Source: Chlamydiota bacterium (GTDB lineage Bacteria > Chlamydiota > Chlamydiia > Chlamydiales > SM23-39). Taken from it: 11,823 bases of DNA. Position 1 is the stretch's first letter. Each line of letters starts with the position of its first letter. Location of the stretch: the NCBI GenBank assembly GCA_021772165.1, contig JAJFMM010000081.1, positions 1 to 11,823 on the forward strand, read 5' to 3'. The position numbers and the translations under genes are program-made. The notes beneath the pieces were generated by a model, which worked only from the letters and a program-made list of their open reading frames with translations, had not been told where the DNA came from and did not search any database. This document shows, one piece after another, positions 7,470 to 11,823 of the stretch.

Positions 7470-7703
7470 AAAAATCTCCTTAAAATAAAATTAGTTGTTT
7501 TCTTTCGTCACATAATAAATAAACACAAGATTAAGAAAAACCAAAAAGAATTAGTATGGAGATTAAAAAATTTAACAACATTCAGCTATCGAAATTAAAG
7601 ATATACATACCGACAAATGACTTAAAAGAACATGATTCTTGACTAATTCGCATTAACAATGCAACCTTTACGGCGTTTAAAATTTAACTGGAGAAAAAGA
7701 TTT
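7470..7703. other. A+T-rich divergent intergenic region within the island
   Basis: This region presumably carries promoters for both island transcripts, but I could not find a convincing -35/-10 pair: TTGACT at 7639-7644 has no -10 at normal distance, and the minus-strand TATTAT upstream of 7481 has no good -35. A short perfect dyad, GCATT-AAC-AATGC (7650-7662), and a distant inverted pair GAATTAG (about 7549) / CTAATTC (about 7643) could be regulatory sites or chance in A+T-rich DNA. Confidence 0.3.
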
Positions 7704-8048
7704 ATGTCAGCCCAACCCACAAATTCCTCGTCATCACAAAATCTGACCGTAACTGTCGAATGGAGTGCAGCTCCAGCTAAAAAAGCCTTGAAAGAGGGGT
7801 ATGGAAGCTATACGGATGTTGCGACTACTGCTATGGAAGAGGGTCTTAAAGCTGGAGTAAAAGCGGCAGCTAAACAAGCTCCTCAATATGCGTCTCTTTT
7901 AGAATGCGCCAATCCAAAAATTGAAGATGCTGCTGCAAAGACAAATGAAGCGTATAAAGCCTATGGTGGCACGGCAGTAGACAAAGCATATGAGACCTCA
8001 GACTCTCTTGCATCTCGAACGGATCAATATTATGGATGCTACAAATAA
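7704..8048 (+). CDS. Small Ala/Lys-rich soluble protein, island gene
   Basis: A 114-residue protein of no recognised family, starting at ATG 7704 (MSAQPTNSSSSQ). A GGAG about 10 bases upstream supports this start over an in-frame ATG at 7659, whose added residues (basic, RRLKFNWRKR) look like translated leader. After a Ser/Thr-rich N-terminus the sequence is mostly helical in character, with many Ala, Lys, Tyr and Glu (AMEEGLKAGVKAAAKQA). No signal peptide or membrane segment is visible. It lies directly upstream of the large modular protein on the same strand, with a hairpin between the two. The position would suit a chaperone or partner of that protein, but nothing in the sequence shows it. 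Confidence 0.6.
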   Translation: MSAQPTNSSSSQNLTVTVEWSAAPAKKALKEGYGSYTDVATTAMEEGLKAGVKAAAKQAPQYASLLECANPKIEDAAAKTNEAYKAYGGTAVDKAYETSDSLASRTDQYYGCYK

Positions 8049-8060
8049 TATATTTAAATT

Positions 8061-8084
8061 AGCGCACTTGTTTCCGAGTGCGCT
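8061..8084 (+). promoter_or_regulatory. Hairpin in the leader of the large island gene
   Basis: A perfect 8-bp stem, AGCGCACT (8061-8068) and AGTGCGCT (8077-8084), with an 8-base loop. It is followed by CAAAAAGGAGAA and then nine T. The run of T starts 12 bases after the stem, so this is not a textbook terminator for the preceding gene; it could cause partial termination, stabilise the upstream message, or present the GGAG (8091-8094) for the next gene. Confidence 0.55.
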
Positions 8085-8106
8085 CAAAAAGGAGAATTTT
8101 TTTTTC

Positions 8107-9780
8107 ATGCTTTCGTTGGGCGGAATATCTAGAGCGTTTGGGGGTAGAGATTACTCCCTAAGTCATAATTATGAAAATCTGTTGAAAACATGGTATTTGG
8201 AAGGGAGTGAAGTTCGCCTTATTCGCTTAGGTGATCAGTTGATCACTGAGCACGTATATCAGTTTGAAGCACCCAAAAGAGTTCAAGTCGATATACCAGA
8301 ACACATTCCAAGGGAGCAAGCCATTGAGCAGTTAATGACTATGCAGCCTGTTATAGTGAATGATGGTCATGTTCACTTTGTAAGGAGTTCCGTTCCAGAA
8401 CCTGTTTCCTCCCCTGAACCTGTGCTTGTAGAAGATGGAATTGCAAAGGAGTGGCCTGATGTAAGAGCCGATGGAGCTGTCCTTCAACTGATTCGATTGG
8501 GCGATAGATTGCATTACGCCATAATCCCACCGTTTGCAGAACCGATTGAAGTCCCTATTACTTTACCTGACCCTGATGAGATGTCCATTGATGAGGTGAT
8601 TAATCAATTAAGTAGGCGTGAATGTGTCCTGGAAAACGACAACGTTATTCGCTTTAAAAGCGAAATAGACAACGAGACTCTAATCGATAGCGATAATTGG
8701 TCCCTAACTTTGGTTGATAGCTTTGTTGATCGTCCATGGAGACGTCCATTTACGTGGGGTGGACATGCAAATATCTTTATTGAAACAATAGAGGGAGGCG
8801 TTCCTTTTCTCCGTTGGAAACATTTAATGAGTTCGAATTATGAGCCCAAGATAGATGAACGAAATCTCAAACAATTTGATCCCAGCAGAATCGCCTCCCA
8901 AAGCGTAACTTGGCTTCGCTCTAAAGAAATGGTTCAGGGGATGCTTGATGGGATCGCCTATGAAAAAACACGTCAAGATCAAGGCAATGTTACTGCAAAT
9001 TTTAACCTAAGAGGTAACGGAGCATTTGGTGTTAAGCCTAAAAAAGTTGAGGGCGAGGAAGTTACATCTCATAATTGTTACACATGGGCAAAAGATAAAC
9101 TTGCCAAAGCTGGTGTGCATTTATATGAGAAAGAATCTGATAAGCCAATAGTGGTAACGCCAAAATCACGTATTTCCCTTGATTCTTTGTACTCAAGAGA
9201 AAGAGTATCGGTATGGGTCTATGAGCTTGGTAGATATATGATACCTGGTCCGCCCCATCATTATGATTTAACAGAACAAATCAATACACTTCTTGAAAAC
9301 CGTCCCTGGAAACTAGCCAATAATCAAGATGGGCAGTGTGGAGTAGCTGCCGTTCAAAGCGACACCGGTATCTCTCATGATGGAAAAGAACTAATATTTG
9401 ATCTTAGAGGAGCTGCCGCTCCAAGCGACACCGGTATCTCTCATGATGGAAAAGAACTAGTATCTGTTCGTAGATGGCCTATCGGTCAAAGCGATACCAG
9501 CATCTCTTGTGATGGAAAAGAGCTAGCATATGATCTCGGAGTAGCTTCCATTCAAAACAATACCGTTATCTCTTGTGATGGAAAAGAGCTAGCCTTTAAT
9601 CTTGAGGGAGCCGAGATCTCTGTTCAGGTTGTCGGGGAGGGTATTCAACAAATCGATTTAACCGAAATGATACAAGAACAAATTCATCGCGATGTCTTAT
9701 CAAAGCCCTTTGTGATGACTTACAACTTGAGGTCAGCGCTTGGCTTCTATAAAGGAGTGGATACCTGTGTTATTCTATAA
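8107..9780 (+). CDS. Modular protein with putative permuted papain/NlpC-P60-type fold and 22-residue repeats, island gene
   Basis: A 557-residue protein not recognised as a named family. Two similar segments come first (about 31-93 and 120-184), each with LIRLGDxL, an acidic/proline stretch, an I-E-x-x-L helix and a xxNDxxxxF end. In the middle, GGHANIFIE (H220) and SHNCYTWAKDKLAKAG (C324) have the His-before-Cys order and surroundings of permuted papain-like enzymes (LRAT, YaeF/YiiX-type NlpC/P60), which cleave or transfer acyl or peptide bonds; this is a motif-level inference. Four exact-length 22-residue repeats (413-500) precede a C-terminal part with IDLTEMIQEQI. No signal peptide is seen. 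The start ATG 8107 follows GGAG (8091-8094) at a long 12-base spacing across a T-run; earlier in-frame ATGs at 7990 and 8032 lie inside the previous gene. It may be a secreted effector or toxin. Confidence 0.7.
   Translation: MLSLGGISRAFGGRDYSLSHNYENLLKTWYLEGSEVRLIRLGDQLITEHVYQFEAPKRVQVDIPEHIPREQAIEQLMTMQPVIVNDGHVHFVRSSVPEPVSSPEPVLVEDGIAKEWPDVRADGAVLQLIRLGDRLHYAIIPPFAEPIEVPITLPDPDEMSIDEVINQLSRRECVLENDNVIRFKSEIDNETLIDSDNWSLTLVDSFVDRPWRRPFTWGGHANIFIETIEGGVPFLRWKHLMSSNYEPKIDERNLKQFDPSRIASQSVTWLRSKEMVQGMLDGIAYEKTRQDQGNVTANFNLRGNGAFGVKPKKVEGEEVTSHNCYTWAKDKLAKAGVHLYEKESDKPIVVTPKSRISLDSLYSRERVSVWVYELGRYMIPGPPHHYDLTEQINTLLENRPWKLANNQDGQCGVAAVQSDTGISHDGKELIFDLRGAAAPSDTGISHDGKELVSVRRWPIGQSDTSISCDGKELAYDLGVASIQNNTVISCDGKELAFNLEGAEISVQVVGEGIQQIDLTEMIQEQIHRDVLSKPFVMTYNLRSALGFYKGVDTCVIL
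9343..9606 (+). repeat. Four in-frame 66-bp tandem repeats
   Basis: Units begin at 9343, 9409, 9475 and 9541 with a strict 66-bp period. Each encodes a version of a 22-residue unit with the core SDTxIS(H/C)DGKEL followed by a D/N-L-x-G end. Units 1 and 2 are almost identical in bases around GACACCGGTATCTCTCATGA; units 3 and 4 share TCTCTTGTGATGGAAAAGAG, so the array looks built by recent duplication. The period is seen directly. Confidence 0.9.
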
Positions 9781-9795
9781 ATTAGGAAAAATATC

Positions 9796-10257
9796 ATGAA
9801 TTTAACAGTAGTAATTGAAAAATCCTCTATTGACCAGGAATTCCTAGCTATCGCAGCTAATGCAAAACCAGGAATTTCTTTTTTTGGCCGTCGTTATATT
9901 CAAGTACATGGATATAAAGGGCATGCTTCAATCGATGCTATGGCGGAGAGAGTGATCGCAATAGCGCGTGATAAAATCCTACCCTTTAATCAGGCAGAGC
10001 GTGCTGTAGGTGTAAAAATCGCAGAGCATATCACTCAAATCTACAACGAGAGCGATCTCATAGAGGGTAAAAGCAATTGTTTTACAAGGCTATGCTGTGC
10101 AGTGCATGAGTTTTTTGTCCAATTTTCCATTGGTTATAATGGGAATAGTCGAACGAATACATCTTTGACTCGTTCAATATGGCATGATGATTTTGATGGT
10201 GGATTCAATCAAAGGTTTTTATCTGCAAAAACCCCCTGCTCTTTGTTAAGAGTGTGA
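9796..10257 (+). CDS. Unrecognised 153-residue protein ending at the island's right junction
   Basis: Starts MNLTVVIEKSSID with AGGA 8 bases upstream, 15 bp after the large modular gene, so the two are probably one transcript. The product seems soluble, with a basic-aromatic start (SFFGRRYIQVHGYKGH), an amphipathic helical middle (AMAERVIAIARDK; KIAEHITQIY), and a Cys/Phe-rich stretch (SNCFTRLCCAVHEFF). I cannot name the family; the middle is reminiscent of short chlamydia-specific hypothetical proteins, which is an impression only. The TGA (10255-10257) lies within the last bases before the right direct repeat, where homology to the outer membrane protein tail begins in another frame. The C-terminus may therefore have been cut short or altered when the island inserted. 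Confidence 0.62.
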   Translation: MNLTVVIEKSSIDQEFLAIAANAKPGISFFGRRYIQVHGYKGHASIDAMAERVIAIARDKILPFNQAERAVGVKIAEHITQIYNESDLIEGKSNCFTRLCCAVHEFFVQFSIGYNGNSRTNTSLTRSIWHDDFDGGFNQRFLSAKTPCSLLRV

Positions 10258-10307
10258 CTTTCGGAGCAGCCCCCTACTTTGGGGCCGCTCTCGACTTTGG
10301 ATTTTAA
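10254..10307 (+). repeat. Right direct repeat: orphan copy of the outer membrane protein's 3' end
   Basis: Bases 10260-10300 equal 6660-6700 exactly. Read in the same frame as the outer membrane protein, 10254-10307 gives V-T-FGAAPYFGAALDFGF and a TAA stop, against V-N-FGAAPYFGAALDFGF in the intact gene. The last codons differ only synonymously (GGA TTT here, GGT TTC there). This is most simply the original end of the gene left behind after insertion. It is not preceded by a start and is not expected to be translated. Confidence 0.8.
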
Positions 10308-10420
10308 AGAAAGACAGGATAAACAGGATCGCCTTCAGCGGCAAGATGTGCAGGATTAATCATTTCCATCCTGCACATCTTGCCGCTGAAGGCGATCCTG
10401 CCTATCCTGTCCTTTTCTTT
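10306..10420. repeat. Large CAGGAT-type inverted repeat, likely bidirectional terminator or small palindromic element
   Basis: The core is a perfect 33-bp inverted repeat, 10324-10356 against 10368-10400, with an 11-base loop. With two mismatches it extends to 10313-10411, and with a two-base bulge to about 10306-10420 (AAAGAAA against CTTTTCTTT). The left arm holds three CAGGAT hexamers (10315, 10324, 10351) and the right arm the three matching ATCCTG. It lies between the original end of the outer membrane protein gene and the stop of the convergent gene at 10429, where a terminator for both is expected. Similar CAGGAT-rich intergenic palindromes are, to my memory, multicopy in various bacterial genomes. 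Confidence 0.85.
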
Positions 10421-10428
10421 GAAAAAAA

Positions 10429-10998
10429 TTAGGGAATCATGAGTTCAAACGATTTCAAAAAGCGCTGAAACGTCGGCTCTTCAAAGTTCTGCTTCCCACC
10501 TTCCATCGCCACCATGAAGAGCTTATTGCCCACCATGAATGCCTCTCCCCGGAAATAGTTTTTACCGCTCTGCACCATAAAGGTTAGCGCCGGAAAGCCC
10601 TGCACATCGATCAACTCAGCAAAAATCAGCTGATTGTCCGGATGCTGGCCTATAATTCCTTTCAATAAACCTTCTAGTCCAATCACTTCATGTCCACTAG
10701 GTAGCTGCATCGGATATTGCGCAATCAGCAGCATACAAACGCCCTTATTCTGGTAAGGCGCCAGATAAATATCATAGGTCAATTGCTTTCCGCTCTCATC
10801 GACCTTAAAGCTCTGCTGAAACATTTGTGGTAGTGCCGGGAACGAAATTTTACAGTCGCCACTGCGAGCATAAACCTCTTTCCAGGCGCCTCTCATCGGA
10901 ACTTCTGCATGAGCTTGCGTGCGGAAGAAGAGATGCACAGCAATCAGTGCGGCCATCGACAACCAAAATCCTAACCTTTTTGTTGATACTCGCGACAT
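10429..10998 (-). CDS. Secreted protein of unknown function
   Basis: A 189-residue protein with a clear signal peptide: basic start MSRVSTKR, a hydrophobic run to about 25, and cleavage after AHA (31) before EVP, so it acts outside the cytoplasm, in periplasm or at the envelope. The mature part has two cysteines (SGDCKISFP and KGVCMLL), which could pair, and looks alpha/beta; I do not recognise the family. Its ATG is preceded by AAGGAGAT, and this ribosome binding site overlaps the stop codon of the upstream Yip1-like gene, 12 bp away, so the two are probably coupled. In Chlamydia, unnamed genes lie next to rnhC on the side away from rodZ, so this pair could be their counterparts; that is a guess. 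The 3' end faces the large inverted repeat. Confidence 0.8.
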   Translation of the reverse strand: MSRVSTKRLGFWLSMAALIAVHLFFRTQAHAEVPMRGAWKEVYARSGDCKISFPALPQMFQQSFKVDESGKQLTYDIYLAPYQNKGVCMLLIAQYPMQLPSGHEVIGLEGLLKGIIGQHPDNQLIFAELIDVQGFPALTFMVQSGKNYFRGEAFMVGNKLFMVAMEGGKQNFEEPTFQRFLKSFELMIP

Positions 10999-11010
10999 GT
11001 TTGCATCTCC

Positions 11011-11700
11011 TTATCTAATAAATTGAGCGAACCATTGTGTATTATTCCAATCGGGAGCAGCGACAGCAGTATGCGTACATCCCCCGGCTAACATACTCAG
11101 CAAAATCCAGAGAATCGCAACTGCCACTCCCAAAAAGATTGCTGCTACGATGACGTTTCCAATAGAGCGAAGAACAGAATATCCCTGCACCTCAGCCAGC
11201 GCTTGTAAATAAAGTACAACCGACCAGACAGCAAAGATCAGCTTCCCTATCAGAACTAGAAACAATATGGTAACGGCAGGACCCGATAGCGCCACCTGCT
11301 GCTGCGGTCCAAAAAACAGCATCTTTCCGTAAAAGCCAACAAGAGCAAGCCATAAAATAACGTTACCCATTAGAGGCACACAGGACCATGCGTAGGCAGC
11401 CCTAGCTTCTAGAAATGTCGCTTTCCCCTTAAACATCCTTCCCGTAAAGGTAACCACCCAGCTCCAGAGGGAGAAGAAAACATATCCCCAGAATGTAGCC
11501 AGAACCACTGCAATAAAGAACATCGGTAAAAGGCCTATAACCGTGGCGATAGGCACTGACTGAAACGCATTGAGAAGTGATGTGAAACCGTAAATAAATG
11601 CTAGGATCCAAAGGCACTTTTTCGGATTTTGTTCTACGATACTTCGAATTGTGGCTCGCGGACTCACCCACATCGAAAACCACGGATTATTCTCGCCCAT
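11011..11700 (-). CDS. Yip1-like multi-pass membrane protein
   Basis: A 229-residue integral membrane protein. The N-terminus, WFSMWVSPRATIRSIVEQNP, resembles the usual beginning of bacterial Yip1-domain proteins (W-x-x-P-R-x-T-I/V-R), followed by about five hydrophobic segments: roughly 29-50, 51-70, 72-90, 104-125, 138-170 (long) and 181-205. Bacterial members have no settled function. The ATG at 11700 has GGGGGAG just upstream at a short spacing. It lies immediately upstream of the secreted protein gene with a ribosome binding site overlapping its stop, so both are one operon. No convincing promoter was found in the 63 bp between it and the terminal palindrome. Confidence 0.8.
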   Translation of the reverse strand: MGENNPWFSMWVSPRATIRSIVEQNPKKCLWILAFIYGFTSLLNAFQSVPIATVIGLLPMFFIAVVLATFWGYVFFSLWSWVVTFTGRMFKGKATFLEARAAYAWSCVPLMGNVILWLALVGFYGKMLFFGPQQQVALSGPAVTILFLVLIGKLIFAVWSVVLYLQALAEVQGYSVLRSIGNVIVAAIFLGVAVAILWILLSMLAGGCTHTAVAAPDWNNTQWFAQFIR

Positions 11701-11763
11701 TGACTCCCCCAGTCAGCTCTAAAAGCTCACAGGTGCCCCTAACTGCTACATCTCAAGGACAAC

Positions 11764-11823
11764 TACCTGTCGTCCCTTTTCAAGAGCTTTTAATTAAAAG
11801 CTCTTGAAAAGGGACGACAGGTA
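11764..11823. repeat. Perfect 60-bp palindrome at the window end
   Basis: The sequence from 11764 to 11823 is its own reverse complement, centred between 11793 and 11794 (TTTTAA/TTAAAA), with no loop. It ends on the last base given, so it may continue. It could be the terminator of a gene further right, a palindromic repeat element, or a fold-back artefact at the end of an assembled contig. Confidence 0.9.

Larger units (their letters stand above)
6701..10259. mobile_element. Putative genomic island inserted in the 3' end of the outer membrane protein gene
   Basis: The segment between the two 41-bp direct repeats carries five genes I cannot assign to a known family, is visibly richer in A+T than both flanks, and interrupts what would otherwise be a simple convergent pair (outer membrane protein gene and the gene ending at 10429). 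The flanking repeat with synonymous restoration of the target gene's end is what integrase-mediated islands show at tRNA or protein gene 3' ends. There is no integrase, transposase or resolvase inside, so it would have to be mobilised in trans, be a decayed element, or have arrived by homologous recombination. No target-site duplication of transposon type and no inverted termini are visible. Confidence 0.6.

Noticed and set aside
7639..7667. TTGACT as a -35 box for the plus-strand island genes
   Set aside because: No acceptable -10 lies 16-18 bp downstream; the nearest A+T hexamers are at wrong distances.
7990..8106. Earlier starts (ATG 7990 or 8032) for the large island protein
   Set aside because: They lie inside the upstream gene and lack a ribosome binding site, while GGAG at 8091-8094 precedes ATG 8107; spacing is long, so some doubt remains.
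10313..10411. CRISPR-like array from the repeated CAGGAT motifs
   Set aside because: The hexamers form mirrored arms of one inverted repeat with no regular repeat-spacer pattern and no cas genes nearby.
10306..11823. Common origin of the two large palindromes from shared CCTGTC and CTTTTC words
   Set aside because: The shared words are short and sit at different positions relative to the centres, so chance is sufficient.

Overview
The window looks like chromosomal DNA from a chlamydia-like bacterium (order Chlamydiales, probably an amoeba-associated rather than a Chlamydiaceae lineage). The reasons are family recognition only: a short, single-membrane-pass RodZ protein divergent from ribonuclease HIII (the CT009/CT008 arrangement as I remember it from Chlamydia trachomatis) and a Pkn1-type protein in which a kinase domain is fused to an FGE-sulfatase-like domain. 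The assignment is an inference; no database search was run.

Layout. Positions 1-3240 are a minus-strand gene cluster reading rodZ-like, pkn1-like kinase, low-molecular-weight protein tyrosine phosphatase, ispH (cut by the left edge). A short divergent promoter region (3241-3322) containing a dyad separates it from a plus-strand cluster: rnhC (ribonuclease HIII), recN (overlapping or abutting rnhC) and a secreted beta-barrel-like outer membrane protein ending at 6707. At 10429-11700 the backbone resumes with a minus-strand pair: a secreted protein of unknown function and, upstream of it, a Yip1-like multi-pass membrane protein.

Between these backbone parts lies an accessory island of about 3.6 kb (6701-10259), visibly richer in A+T. 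It is bracketed by an exact 41-bp direct repeat. The left copy is the 3' end of the outer membrane protein gene; the right copy still encodes the same C-terminal residues and stop, with synonymous changes in the last codons. This is the signature of site-specific insertion into the 3' end of a gene with restoration of the reading frame, although no integrase lies inside. The island carries five unrecognised genes: a translationally coupled pair of small hydrophobic proteins on the minus strand, and a plus-strand row of a small Ala/Lys-rich protein, a 557-residue modular protein with a possible permuted papain/NlpC-P60-type His...Cys pair and four 22-residue repeats, and a 153-residue protein ending exactly at the right junction. 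I infer an effector- or toxin-like cargo module.

Two large inverted repeats stand out outside the genes: an approximately 100-bp imperfect hairpin built on CAGGAT/ATCCTG motifs just right of the island (10306-10420), and a perfect loopless 60-bp palindrome that ends on the last base of the window (11764-11823) and may be either a real element or an assembly-end artefact. No rRNA, tRNA, CRISPR array, transposase or integrase was seen.
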